Positions 1 to 8,621 of a DNA stretch of 57,164 nucleotides are shown piece after piece; the first letter of the stretch is position 1; the number at the start of each line of letters is the position of its first letter. The stretch comes from Lentisphaerota bacterium (GTDB taxonomy: Bacteria; Verrucomicrobiota; Kiritimatiellia; UBA8416; JABMPJ01), in the NCBI GenBank assembly GCA_013203785.1, contig JABMPJ010000166.1, forward strand, positions 1 to 57,164, given 5' to 3'. The notes under the pieces are model-generated. The model was not told the DNA's origin. It did not search any database and saw only the letters and a program-made list of their open reading frames with translations. Made by a program: the position numbers and the translations under genes.

Positions 1-2
1 AC

Positions 3-71
3 CTCGACCCCTACAAGCTCAGGACGCTCATTGATGCAAAACAACGCTCAATCTTCAGCAAGCTTCGGTAA
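3..71 (+). CDS. Possible 3' end of an IS transposase (partial, cut by window edge)
   Basis: An open frame enters from the left edge and ends at TAA 69-71. Its last residues read LDPYKLRTLIDAKQRS followed by IFSKLR. A (L/F)-(D/N)-P-(Y/F)-x-L-(R/K) segment near the C-terminus is what I recall from integrase-core (DDE) transposases, and the frame is followed at once by short direct and inverted repeats that could be the element's end. With only 22 codons visible this is an inference, and the tail could belong to another protein. Confidence 0.3.
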   Translation, partial: LDPYKLRTLIDAKQRSIFSKLR

Positions 72-159
72 CATCAATTATGGCGCAGCCATGTCTCTCG
101 CGGGACATGCTTCGGTAACCTTTTATTCTGGCGCAACGCGTATGAAAAGGGGGTTACCG
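62..159. repeat. Paired direct repeats plus inverted repeat, likely IS end
   Basis: GCTTCGGTAAC occurs at 62-72 and 109-119, each followed about 10 bases later by GGCGCA (82-87 and 130-135), so a composite motif is repeated with a 47-48 bp period. CGGTAACC-TTTT (113-124) also faces AAAAGGGGGTTACCG (145-159) as an imperfect inverted repeat. Directly after a transposase-like tail, this looks like the terminal region of an insertion sequence, but the exact boundary and any target duplication cannot be defined from one side. Confidence 0.4.
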
Positions 160-541
160 TTTCACAGGCACCATCGCCGTACAGATCTATCGACCTCAAG
201 CGCCTGACACATGGCGAGACGGTCATAAAGTGCGCCCCCCCGAACCCGAGAGGTTACCCGAAAGGCTCGCGGGGCAAGTTTTGGCAAATTCCTTGATTAT
301 TATTGCGTGATCGGCGCGATTCGCATACAACACATAAAGCTGTTTAAGGGAAGAGAGGCTGCTGGTTGCGGGGAGACGAGAGGTCAGCCCAGCCCCACGC
401 GGGCGGGCGAAACACCAATGAGTATCCAGCCGTCTGGCGCGACGGTGCGGGTATGAGACGAAGAGAAGGGCCGACCGGTCCCATCTTCGCACCCCAATAC
501 GGCAGGCCATGGAGTATCAGAGCTCCAGAAAGGGCACCTGT
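160..541. other. Intergenic stretch with no gene seen
   Basis: No open frame here has convincing coding character. It lies between the IS-like end and the first gene of the envelope cluster, so it presumably carries that cluster's promoter and leader. I found only a weak promoter match (TTGCGT at 303-308, TACAAC at 326-331) and no terminator or RNA motif. Confidence 0.4.
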
Positions 542-1309
542 ATGAAATGGTTCTACGCCGCGGAAGGTGAGTCCTCCGCACCACTGACAGAAGCCGATTT
601 TCAGGCCAAGATCGAGGATGGCACGATCACGGCCGACACTCTGGTATGGCACGAGGGCATGGCCGAGTGGGAGGCCTATGCGAGTGCGATGGCACGACCG
701 GCGGCGGAGGACGCCAACGAGCGGGTCGAAGAAGAGAGCGACGGACTACAGCCATGCTGTGAATGCGGCACGTCATCGCCTGTGGACGATCTGATTCGTT
801 ACGAAAACTCGTACGTTTGCGCCAACTGCAAGACACTCTTCTTTCAGCGACTTGAGGAGGGCGCCGCCCTGCCGGGCGTTTTGGAATATGGAGGCTTCTG
901 GATCCGAGTGGGAGCCAAGATCATCGATGGCTTGCTCTTGGGTGCCGTGTCTCTACTCCTCTCCTTCGTGGCGGGCATGTTTAACTTCACAGCAACCGCC
1001 AATGACGCCACAGGCACCGCCTTTGCTGTGCAGATGGTTCTATGGGTCATCCAGATGCTGGTGGGCCTCTCGTACACCGTCTTCTTCCTCGGCCGCTATG
1101 CCGCCACGCCAGGGAAGATGGCCTGCAAGCTCACGGTCATCCGCAGCGACGGAGCGCCGATCACCTATTCGCGCGCCGCAGGCCGACACTTTGCTGAGAT
1201 GCTTAGCGGCTTACTCCTCAATATTGGCTACTTGATGGCGGCGTTCGATGACGAGAAACGAACCCTACACGACCGCATTTGTGACACACGCGTGATTAGG
1301 ATTCAGTAG
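542..1309 (+). CDS. GYF-like / zinc-ribbon / RDD membrane protein
   Basis: First gene of the envelope cluster, 255 aa. Residues 1-50 resemble the prokaryotic GYF_2 domain (WFYAAEG at the start, then LVWHEGMAEW), a probable protein-interaction module. A small zinc-binding segment follows (Cys 72, 73, 75, 93 and 96). The C-terminal half is an RDD-type domain with hydrophobic segments, and its GRYAATPGKMACKLTVI stretch is the usual RDD signature. I chose Met at 542 because the fold begins there; an in-frame ATG at 509 would only add a poorly conserved 11-residue leader. The stop overlaps the next gene's GTG by one base, so the two are probably translationally coupled. Function is unknown; RDD proteins are often suggested to act in transport. 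Confidence 0.75.
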   Translation: MKWFYAAEGESSAPLTEADFQAKIEDGTITADTLVWHEGMAEWEAYASAMARPAAEDANERVEEESDGLQPCCECGTSSPVDDLIRYENSYVCANCKTLFFQRLEEGAALPGVLEYGGFWIRVGAKIIDGLLLGAVSLLLSFVAGMFNFTATANDATGTAFAVQMVLWVIQMLVGLSYTVFFLGRYAATPGKMACKLTVIRSDGAPITYSRAAGRHFAEMLSGLLLNIGYLMAAFDDEKRTLHDRICDTRVIRIQ

Positions 1310-1884
1310 TGGCCAGCGCAGCCACATGCCCCTCCTGTAGTGTCACGCTTGATGAGGTGAACGTGAATACAGTGCAGCCGGTGCCATGTCCCGTCTGCGC
1401 TACACGTATTCTCGCACAGTGGTTTCCTGCCATCATGCGCAGCGACAACGACGCCACGGCCAGCCGACCGAGTGCCGTTTCCGATGCCGTCGAGGCGAGC
1501 TGCTTCTATCACCCCGCCAAGCAAGCCGCGATCGTGTGTGAGAACTGCGGCCGATTTCTGTGCAGCTTATGCGACATCGAGCTGGCCGGGGATCACCTGT
1601 GCAGCCACTGTATCGAGGCAGGGAAACGCAAGGCCACACTCGGACATGTAGAGAAAAGCCGCACACTGTGGGATGAGATCGCACTCGCCCTATCGATTCT
1701 GCCACTCTTGGCGTGGCCCGTAACGGTCATCACGGCACCTGCCACGCTGTTTTTCGTATTCCGCCACTGGAATAGACCGCTCAGCATTATTCCGCGCACC
1801 AAGATCAGGTATGTGCTGGCCGTGATCTTCGCCAGCCTCCAGATCGTTGGATGGACCGTCTTCGGCTACCACCTCCTCACCTGA
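1309..1884 (+). CDS. B-box-type zinc-finger membrane protein
   Basis: 191 aa, starting at a GTG that shares its first G with the preceding TAG stop. Two CxxC pairs (Cys 7/10 and 27/30) look like a zinc ribbon. Residues 65-101 (CFYHP, CENC, CSLC, then CSHC) follow the spacing of a B-box zinc finger (C-x2-H ... C-x2-C ... C-x2-C ... C-x2-C). The C-terminal third has two hydrophobic segments (about 125-150 and 165-190), so the zinc part probably sits at a membrane. A second B-box protein lies 1 kb downstream in the same unit. No catalytic residues are visible; a scaffolding or interaction role is an inference. Confidence 0.65.
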   Translation: MASAATCPSCSVTLDEVNVNTVQPVPCPVCATRILAQWFPAIMRSDNDATASRPSAVSDAVEASCFYHPAKQAAIVCENCGRFLCSLCDIELAGDHLCSHCIEAGKRKATLGHVEKSRTLWDEIALALSILPLLAWPVTVITAPATLFFVFRHWNRPLSIIPRTKIRYVLAVIFASLQIVGWTVFGYHLLT

Positions 1885-1892
1885 GAGCTCTC

Positions 1893-2948
1893 ATGGCACG
1901 CAAGACTCATAACGGATACACGCGCCTCGCCAAAGGCCGCAGGGCGTCGGGCCTGGTGGTCGCCACGCGACAGAGCCTATGGCTTGGCGAAGACCACCTG
2001 CTGGTGGTCAATAACCACGGCTACACAGAGGACTACAAGCGCTTCTACTTCGCCCAGGTGCAAGGAGTCGTCTTGCACCAGACCCCGGGGGGCACCCTTC
2101 GCATGGGCCTGCTGCTATTCGTGCTGCTCGGGTCCACCTTGACTCTGCTCCCCGGGCTCATTTTCGGATGGCCCGCCACCATGAACTGGGTCACGGGAAG
2201 TCTGACCGGCATCTGCGCTGCTCTGCTTCTGATTGGCCAAGTCAAAGGCCCCACTTGTTCCTGTACCATCCATACCGCCGTACAGTCGCACCGACTGCAT
2301 GCGCTGCACCGACTGCGCCATGCCGTCCCGGCGCTACAGCAACTGCGAGAATGCATTGAGCTTGTTCAGGGACCACTCGACCCCGCACAGCTCACTCAGA
2401 TCATGATGGATGGCACGCCACCACTGGCGGGATCCCGCACGCGCACGGCAGAGCGGGGCCGCAAACCTCAATTGAGAGCAATCAAGACCACGACACACGC
2501 GGCGGTGTTCGTTCTGCTACTTGGTGACTGCATACATAGCGCCATACGGATAACACAGAGTGGCATCGCCCTTCTCGCGATCGGGATGCTGACAGGCACG
2601 GCACTAACCGTTCTGACCGTCCTCGCACTGGTACGGCAGCAAAATTCCACACTACCACTATCCGTGCGCCGCACGACGTGGTTCGCCGCCGGCCATCTTG
2701 GGATCTGTCAAGCCATCGGGATGGTCTACGCCATCATCTGCGCGATCTCGCATCCAGAGACCAGTGGTGATAGCTGGAATCGCATGAAAGCCATGGCGGC
2801 GATCCAGGCACTGGAGTCACCCGGCCTCATGGCCATACTCATCTACGCCATCATCGCCTCCCTTGTTATTGGGGCCACCGGACTCCGCTTGCTGGAACGC
2901 CACCGAATAGCTGCATCGGCACCACCACCGCTGCAACCGCCGCTATGA
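1893..2948 (+). CDS. Multi-pass membrane protein of unknown function
   Basis: 351 aa. The start at 1893 follows the previous stop by 8 bases with GAGAG upstream; a longer frame from 1851 would overlap the preceding gene. The N-terminal 60-70 residues are soluble and rich in beta-type pattern (RQSLWLGEDHLLVVNN, then YKRFYFAQVQGVVLHQT), reminiscent of a bacterial PH-like membrane-associated domain. About six hydrophobic segments follow in two groups (roughly 70-130 and 205-345), separated by a polar region. I do not recognise a family. It sits between two B-box proteins in the MoxR/DUF58 cluster, and its stop overlaps the next start as ATGA. Confidence 0.65.
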   Translation: MARKTHNGYTRLAKGRRASGLVVATRQSLWLGEDHLLVVNNHGYTEDYKRFYFAQVQGVVLHQTPGGTLRMGLLLFVLLGSTLTLLPGLIFGWPATMNWVTGSLTGICAALLLIGQVKGPTCSCTIHTAVQSHRLHALHRLRHAVPALQQLRECIELVQGPLDPAQLTQIMMDGTPPLAGSRTRTAERGRKPQLRAIKTTTHAAVFVLLLGDCIHSAIRITQSGIALLAIGMLTGTALTVLTVLALVRQQNSTLPLSVRRTTWFAAGHLGICQAIGMVYAIICAISHPETSGDSWNRMKAMAAIQALESPGLMAILIYAIIASLVIGATGLRLLERHRIAASAPPPLQPPL

Positions 2949-3283
2949 CGGCCATCACCCAACAGCGCTGCACGCTTCATCCTCATCGAGAGGCCGTGGC
3001 CCACTGTCCGGAATGTCACCGCCCCTTCTGTCGTGAGTGCGTCACCGAACATGACGACCGCATCGTCTGCGCTGCCTGTATCCGGGACCTCGTAGCTCAG
3101 GGCCGAGGCGACGGACTCGCTCGCGCGCGGTTCCGAGCACCACTCCTGCACGCAGCGCTGGGTTTTATGGTCCTGTGGCTGACGTTCTATGCTGTGGGAC
3201 AGTCCTTGTTGCGCCTTCCGTCTGCCTTCCACGAAGGCTCACTCTGGCGTCCGAATTTCTTTGAGGATGTTGATGATGAATAG
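2945..3283 (+). CDS. Small B-box zinc-finger membrane protein
   Basis: 112 aa, overlapping the previous stop by 4 bases (ATGA). Residues 9-45 form a compact B-box: C9, H12, C21, C24, C29, C32, H36, C42, C45 (CPECHRPFCRECVTEHDD in the middle). A single transmembrane segment follows at about 68-90 (AALGFMVLWLTFYAVG), with a short acidic tail. The design, cytosolic zinc finger plus one membrane anchor, repeats that of the gene at 1309 in smaller form. The next gene starts inside its last codons. Probably an adaptor for the membrane proteins of this cluster (inference). Confidence 0.65.
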   Translation: MTAITQQRCTLHPHREAVAHCPECHRPFCRECVTEHDDRIVCAACIRDLVAQGRGDGLARARFRAPLLHAALGFMVLWLTFYAVGQSLLRLPSAFHEGSLWRPNFFEDVDDE

Positions 3284-5057
3284 GCAGGCCAACAGAGGTG
3301 AACTGCCCGCGATCGAGTTGGTAAGCGAAGCGGTGCATCTGGTACGGACCGCTCAGGCCTCGTCGCTGGCCACCTACTATATTGGCACCATCCCCTTCGT
3401 GGTGGGATTGCTATTCTTCTGGTCCGACATGAGTCGCAGCGCTTTTGCGCCCGAGCGCTGCTTCACAGCCTCCCTCTGTTTGGCGCTGCTCTTCATCTGG
3501 ATGAAATGTTGGCAAGCCGCCTTCGCGGGCGGTTTACTGGACAGAGTCAGCGGTAGAACCGCACAACCATGGACCTTCCGCCGCGTGGTGCAGGTGGCGG
3601 CTATTCAGCTTGCCTTGCAGCCCTACGCGCTCATTGCGCTGCCAATCAGCCTGCTCATCACGATCCCATTCTTTCCCCTCTACGGCTTCTACCAGGTACT
3701 CTCTCCACTGGGTGACGGACGCTATGCCACCGCACGCGAAACCGCACGGGTCTCCTGGCGTAGCGCCACGTACAGCCCGCGTCAGAACGCCATCGTGATC
3801 TGGTTGCTTAGCCCCTGGATATTGGCCGCGGCCATGGTGCTCGCCTTTGGACTCTCCCGCCTCGTGATCTCTTTCATGCCCGAACTGCATTACATGCACG
3901 GGCTCATCTGGTTCATTCTTGCTCTCCTATTGATGCTCAAGACCGCACTGGTCTTCTCGCCCCTCGGATGCGTGGTCATTGGCAATGTCGCCCTCCTTCT
4001 CATCATGATCCCGTCGCTCCTCAGGGCCATGCTCGGGATCGAGACCTCCTTCACCCTCAGTGGCTGGCACGCTATTTTCAACACCACGTTCCTATTCTCG
4101 GTCTTCAGCATGGCCTATCTCTGTCTCGATCCGCTTGCCAAAGCGGCGTATGTGCTGCGCTGCTTTTACGGCGAATCGGTTCGATCTGGGGCAGACCTGC
4201 GCGTGGAGCTCAAAGAGCTGGTCACCCGTACGGGTCGCACCCTTGCCATCATGGCGGTGGTGATGCTGACGTCTGGATCGACCCTCGCCGCGCCCGCACC
4301 CCGCGAGGCGCACAGCGTCAGCCCCGCGGCCGCGCAAGAACTGAACCACAACATCGAACAGACCTTGAGTCATCCGCGCTATAGCTGGCGCCTTCCACGC
4401 GAGCGGGCCGCAGTCGCGGCCGAACCGAGCCTTTTTCGATCCTTCCTCGAACACATGGGCCACGCGCTACAGAAAGTGGTCATCTCGGTCGCGGAGAAAC
4501 TCGATGCACTCATCGAGTGGCTCGACAAGCTCTTCAAGAAGCATCCGCGCCCCACTACTCCGAAGACGGACTGGCAACAAACCGTACAAATTCTGCTTTT
4601 TGCATTGCTGGCGACGACAGCCAGCGTGATGGGAATTTTTCTGTACCGCTATTTAAAGCGGAGGGGACGCATCACCCCGACACCCGCCAGTGTCCTGACG
4701 CGCCTCCCTAATTTGGAGGATGAGGGCACCACAGCGGAGGAGTTGCCGTCGGAGGAGTGGACCGTGCTTGCCGCTCGGCTGATGGCTGAGGGAGAACTAC
4801 GCCTGGGACTGCGGGCGATTTTCTTTGCCTGCCTCGCGCGTCTTGGCGAGCAGGGCCGTGTTGCGCTCGCGCGCCACAAATCAAACCGTGACTATTGTCG
4901 CGAGTTGGCGCGCCGCGCCGAGAGTGTGCCCACAACCGAAGCCTTCAAGAGCAACGTACGTATCATCGAAGCGACGTGGTACGGCGACCACGCCGTCACA
5001 GAGGATACGGCGACGGACTTCAGAGCGAACCACGAACAAATTGTCGGCCATGCATAG
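3273..5057 (+). CDS. Membrane protein with C-terminal DUF4129 domain
   Basis: About 594 aa from the ATG at 3273 (TGAGG 6 bases upstream; ATGs at 3267 and 3276 are alternatives). Multiple hydrophobic segments fill residues 25-320. A hydrophobic stretch ending in LAAPAP near 330-345 precedes a probably extracytoplasmic linker, then comes another membrane segment near 440-460 and a soluble C-terminus. That C-terminus (about 493-594, with RLMAEGELRLGLRAIFFACL and HKSNRDYCRELARR) matches DUF4129, a domain that recurs beside MoxR and DUF58 genes and in transglutaminase-like membrane proteins. No transglutaminase triad is present. It overlaps the next gene by 8 bases. Biochemical role unknown. Confidence 0.7.
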   Translation: MMNRQANRGELPAIELVSEAVHLVRTAQASSLATYYIGTIPFVVGLLFFWSDMSRSAFAPERCFTASLCLALLFIWMKCWQAAFAGGLLDRVSGRTAQPWTFRRVVQVAAIQLALQPYALIALPISLLITIPFFPLYGFYQVLSPLGDGRYATARETARVSWRSATYSPRQNAIVIWLLSPWILAAAMVLAFGLSRLVISFMPELHYMHGLIWFILALLLMLKTALVFSPLGCVVIGNVALLLIMIPSLLRAMLGIETSFTLSGWHAIFNTTFLFSVFSMAYLCLDPLAKAAYVLRCFYGESVRSGADLRVELKELVTRTGRTLAIMAVVMLTSGSTLAAPAPREAHSVSPAAAQELNHNIEQTLSHPRYSWRLPRERAAVAAEPSLFRSFLEHMGHALQKVVISVAEKLDALIEWLDKLFKKHPRPTTPKTDWQQTVQILLFALLATTASVMGIFLYRYLKRRGRITPTPASVLTRLPNLEDEGTTAEELPSEEWTVLAARLMAEGELRLGLRAIFFACLARLGEQGRVALARHKSNRDYCRELARRAESVPTTEAFKSNVRIIEATWYGDHAVTEDTATDFRANHEQIVGHA

Positions 5058-6327
5058 AGGAACCCACATCGCTCTGACCCTGGTCGGCATCTTGTGCGTT
5101 GCGGGCGCACTGGCAGCGCTAATTGTCCTTTTTCAGCTCCGTTTCACCGCCGGCGATATGTACCCCCCCTACTCGTCGCTACGCTCAGATCCGCTGGGAA
5201 CCCGTGTATTGTACGAAGCCCTGGGAAACTGTGATGCGGTCACGACGTCGCGGGCCTTCGAGCCGGGACAGCAACTCGACCTTGGCCCCGACACCACACT
5301 GCTCGTTCTCGGCATCGCCCTCCGAGAGGACACGCCTCTCGACCGCGCTGAAATTGGGGCCCTGCAGGGATTCATGCGCCGCGGCGGCCGCCTCGCCATC
5401 ACGCTCTTTCCCTCCCGCCATCTCCGCGACAATGTCCTACTCGACGACGATGAAGACGAAGCGGAGCAGGCGACAGATGAAGCCGCCGCCGAAGAGGACC
5501 CTGCAATGGATCCCGGCGCCGATGAGGAGACACAGAAAGACACGCCGTCGTGCGGACCGGAGTGTGCTGACAACTCGCGCACTGACTGGTTGCCAGCGCG
5601 GGAGTGGTTGGACCTGGATTTTGCCTATTGCGACCTTCCCGCATCGGACACCGCCACATGCAGCCCTTTTGGAACCGAACAGGGCCTGCCGCCTTCACTG
5701 GCCTGCCACACGACACTGGTTCTCACCAATCTCACCGCCGAATGGCAGATTGTGTACGAAAGAGCAGACCACCCCTTGGTCGTGGAGCGAACCATAGGTG
5801 CCGGGTCCCTCGTGATCTCGGCCCTCTCATTTTTCACCTCGAACGAGGCCATGCGCGATGACCGCGTGCCCACGTTGCTCGCTTGGCTGGTCGGCCCGGC
5901 AACGCATGTGATCTTCGACGAACACCACAACGGCATCGCACGACACGAAGGTATCGTCTCTCTGGCTTGGAAATATGGAATGCACTGGTTTGCCGCGACA
6001 CTACTCCTGTTGGGAGGACTGTTTGTCTGGCACAGTGCCTACTCCCTGGTGCCACGATCCCAAGCCACGCCCCCGGACTCTGCCCGGGCCGTTGGGCACG
6101 GCACCGCCTCCGGCCTGGTGAACCTGCTGCGACGCAACATTCCACGATCCACACTCGAACGAGTCTGCTTCGAGGAGTGGCTCAAAACGCATGGACAACG
6201 GATCGGCCCTGAACAGCGTGGTCATGTGCAGGCGCTCCTGGCTGCGATGGAAGCACGGCCCGCCAAACAGCGCAACCTGCCCGCCTTACACACTGAAATC
6301 AGGAACACTCTGAAGGAACTAACGTGA
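5050..6327 (+). CDS. DUF4350 domain membrane protein
   Basis: 425 aa from the ATG at 5050, overlapping the upstream stop by 8 bases. An N-terminal membrane anchor (about 8-32) is followed by YPPYSSLRSDPLGTRVLYEA, the typical opening of DUF4350, a Rossmann-like domain found beside MoxR and DUF4129 genes. A very acidic insertion (about 130-165) interrupts it. A second transmembrane segment near 315-340 is followed by a roughly 90-residue cytosolic tail. In such clusters DUF4350, DUF4129, DUF58 and MoxR proteins are thought to work together at the membrane; the substrate is unknown. Confidence 0.75.
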   Translation: MHRGTHIALTLVGILCVAGALAALIVLFQLRFTAGDMYPPYSSLRSDPLGTRVLYEALGNCDAVTTSRAFEPGQQLDLGPDTTLLVLGIALREDTPLDRAEIGALQGFMRRGGRLAITLFPSRHLRDNVLLDDDEDEAEQATDEAAAEEDPAMDPGADEETQKDTPSCGPECADNSRTDWLPAREWLDLDFAYCDLPASDTATCSPFGTEQGLPPSLACHTTLVLTNLTAEWQIVYERADHPLVVERTIGAGSLVISALSFFTSNEAMRDDRVPTLLAWLVGPATHVIFDEHHNGIARHEGIVSLAWKYGMHWFAATLLLLGGLFVWHSAYSLVPRSQATPPDSARAVGHGTASGLVNLLRRNIPRSTLERVCFEEWLKTHGQRIGPEQRGHVQALLAAMEARPAKQRNLPALHTEIRNTLKELT

Positions 6328-6343
6328 CACAAGGAGAGCGACT

Positions 6344-7303
6344 ATGGATACCGCACGGATGAGAGAGGTCCTGGCCAGTGCCAGGCAGGAAATAGCGAAA
6401 GTGATTATTGGGCAGGATCAAGCCATTGATATGACACTGGCCACGATCCTGACCGGCAGCCACTCTTTGATCGAGGGCGTGCCCGGCGTAGCCAAAACGC
6501 TTCTGGTACGGACACTGGCCAAGGTGCTGGGATGCGAGTCGCAACGGATCCAATTCACGCCAGACCTCATGCCCGCCGATATCACCGGCACCAGTGTCTT
6601 CAACATGAAGCTTAACGAATTTTCGCTCATCAAGGGACCGGTCTTCACGACCCTGCTCCTTGGCGACGAGATCAACCGCGCCCCGGCTAAGACCCAGTCC
6701 GCCCTGTTGCAGGCTATGCAGGAACGGAAGGTCACCATCGACAGGGAAACCTATACCCTCTCTCCCTATTTCACTGTCTTTGCCACCCAGAACCCGATCG
6801 AATACGAAGGCACTTACCCTCTGCCGGAGGCGCAGAAAGACCGCTTCATGTTCAAGATTCCGATGAGATGTCCCGAGCGCGAAGGTGAACTCTTACTTGC
6901 AACGCGCACGCTGGGCGAGGACTCACCAGAGAGCATCCTTGAGTCTGGCGGTGTACAATCGGTTGTTGGAATGGAGGAACTCGGAGCACTACGTCACGCC
7001 CTGCGAGGGATCGTCGTGCGCGAAGAGGTCATCGCGTACGGCGTCGACCTCGTTCGCGCCACGCGCACCAACCCACGCATCCTGGTGGGGGCAGGCCCGC
7101 GGGCCACGCAGAACCTGCTCACTGCGGCGCGCGCCCTGGCCGCACGATCGGACCGCGACTTTGTAACACCTGACGACATCAAGGATGTGGCCGAGCCGGT
7201 CCTGGCTCACCGCCTGATTCTGCGCCCCGAGTTTGAGATCGAGGGAGTGACCGTCGAAGAGGTCATCCAGACGATCCTGCGTGAGGTCGCCGTGCCGCGA
7301 TGA
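6344..7303 (+). CDS. MoxR-family AAA+ ATPase
   Basis: 319 aa with a strong ribosome site (AAGGAG). Walker A is GVPGVAKT (residues 45-52), Walker B is LLLGDEINRA (105-113) with catalytic Glu 109, and sensor 1 is in FATQNPIEYEGTYPLPEAQ. The C-terminal lid domain carries the usual arginine-rich RATRTNPR region. MoxR ATPases act as chaperone-like remodelling enzymes and are nearly always encoded next to a DUF58 or VWA protein, as here, where the DUF58 gene follows with an ATGA overlap. Length is normal for the family. Likely a cytosolic hexamer acting on the membrane proteins of this cluster. Confidence 0.93.
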   Translation: MDTARMREVLASARQEIAKVIIGQDQAIDMTLATILTGSHSLIEGVPGVAKTLLVRTLAKVLGCESQRIQFTPDLMPADITGTSVFNMKLNEFSLIKGPVFTTLLLGDEINRAPAKTQSALLQAMQERKVTIDRETYTLSPYFTVFATQNPIEYEGTYPLPEAQKDRFMFKIPMRCPEREGELLLATRTLGEDSPESILESGGVQSVVGMEELGALRHALRGIVVREEVIAYGVDLVRATRTNPRILVGAGPRATQNLLTAARALAARSDRDFVTPDDIKDVAEPVLAHRLILRPEFEIEGVTVEEVIQTILREVAVPR

Positions 7304-8616
7304 TTGCCCCCACCGACAGACTGCTGATCTGGGTAGCCGTGCTACTGCCCGTCGCCGCCATCGGCGCACTGGTATCGACCGCAGCCGGCATCGCCATGGC
7401 GATCGCCTTGGCCTTGGCTTGTACGGTCCTGGTCGACGCGGCCACCGCTCGGCACCGGCTGGCCGGGGTTCGCCTTGCCCTGCCCGAGATCAGCCGTCTA
7501 CGTCGTGGCCAGATCGGAAGCATTGCCGTCCAGCTGTTTGGTGCGACCGACTGCGGCGAACTGCGCCTAGGTCTGGACTTACCCGCCGCGCTCACATCCG
7601 AGGTGGGCATCAGACACATCGCCTTGCCCGCGGGCGAAGATGGGGGGCAACTCGAATGGATGTGCCACGGTGAAGCTCGCGGCTCCTACACCCTCCGTCG
7701 AGCCTTCGTGGATACACGCTCGCGGCTTGGGTTCTGGCGCGTGCGCCGAGAGATCGACTGTCAAAGCGAGGTCCGTGTCTACCCCAGCCTACTGGGTGAG
7801 CGGCGCAAACTGGCCGCGATCTTCCTGAACAGAGGCGCACTGGGCGTGCATGCCCAACGCCAGCTCGGACAGGGCCGCGACTTCGAAAAATTGCGCAACT
7901 ACATCCCCGGTGACAGCTACGACGACATACACTGGAAAGCCACCGCCAAGCGGGGACATCCTGTCACCAAACTGTTCCAGATCGAGCGCACCCAGGACAT
8001 CTACGCTATTGTGGATGCCTCGCGCATGAGCGCCAGCCAGATCGGTGGCGACGCACTGATTGAACAATTTGTTACCTCGTCGCTCGTGCTGGGCCTGGCC
8101 GCAGAACGGCAGGGCGACTGCTTTGGTCTCGTTGCGTTCGATCGGAGCGTTCAGCGCTTCGTTCGCGCGTCGGGCGGACAGGCACACTTCAACATGTGCC
8201 GCGAAGCGCTCTACAATCTGCATGGCAGCACCGTCACCCCCTCATTCGACGAGCTGTTCACGTTCATCCGCACGCGCCTGCGTCGGCGCTCGCTATTGCT
8301 CGTACTGACCGATCTCGGCGACCCCATGTTGGCGGAGCAGTTCGTCCGCAGCATCGACCTCGTCTGCCGCCAACACAAGGTGCTGGTCCTGATGCCGCGC
8401 CGCGATGGCATGGTGCCACTGTACACGGCCGACCCCCCTGCCGATAGAGACGCTCTCTATGCCGAGCTGGGGGGCCATCTGATGTGGGCGCGCCTGCAAG
8501 AGGTTTCACGGACCCTTGAGCGCAAAGGCGTCGGTTTATCACTGGTCGATCACGACCGCCTGGGCGTTGAAGTGGTGACCCAGTACATGCAGATCAAAGC
8601 AAGACAGGCGCTGTAG
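7300..8616 (+). CDS. DUF58 domain protein, MoxR partner
   Basis: 438 aa, starting inside the moxR stop (ATGA). Two hydrophobic segments at residues 5-47 anchor it, followed by a beta-rich extracytoplasmic-type region. The DUF58 signature is clear at about 200-225 (NYIPGDSYDDIHWKATAKRG), followed by a von Willebrand-like alpha/beta domain with DAS (IVDASRMSAS) and a late LLLVLTDLGDP strand. DUF58 proteins are the standard companions of MoxR ATPases. The gene is intact and of usual length. It is separated from the SpoIIM-like gene by 5 bases. Confidence 0.88.
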   Translation: MIAPTDRLLIWVAVLLPVAAIGALVSTAAGIAMAIALALACTVLVDAATARHRLAGVRLALPEISRLRRGQIGSIAVQLFGATDCGELRLGLDLPAALTSEVGIRHIALPAGEDGGQLEWMCHGEARGSYTLRRAFVDTRSRLGFWRVRREIDCQSEVRVYPSLLGERRKLAAIFLNRGALGVHAQRQLGQGRDFEKLRNYIPGDSYDDIHWKATAKRGHPVTKLFQIERTQDIYAIVDASRMSASQIGGDALIEQFVTSSLVLGLAAERQGDCFGLVAFDRSVQRFVRASGGQAHFNMCREALYNLHGSTVTPSFDELFTFIRTRLRRRSLLLVLTDLGDPMLAEQFVRSIDLVCRQHKVLVLMPRRDGMVPLYTADPPADRDALYAELGGHLMWARLQEVSRTLERKGVGLSLVDHDRLGVEVVTQYMQIKARQAL

Positions 8617-8621
8617 CGAGC

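Noticed and set aside
303-331. TTGCGT/TACAAC promoter-like pair
   Set aside because: The -10 match is weak and it lies 210 bases from the first start codon.
509-541. Upstream start for the GYF/RDD gene at 509
   Set aside because: The added 11 residues lie before the conserved WFYAAEG opening and have no better ribosome site.
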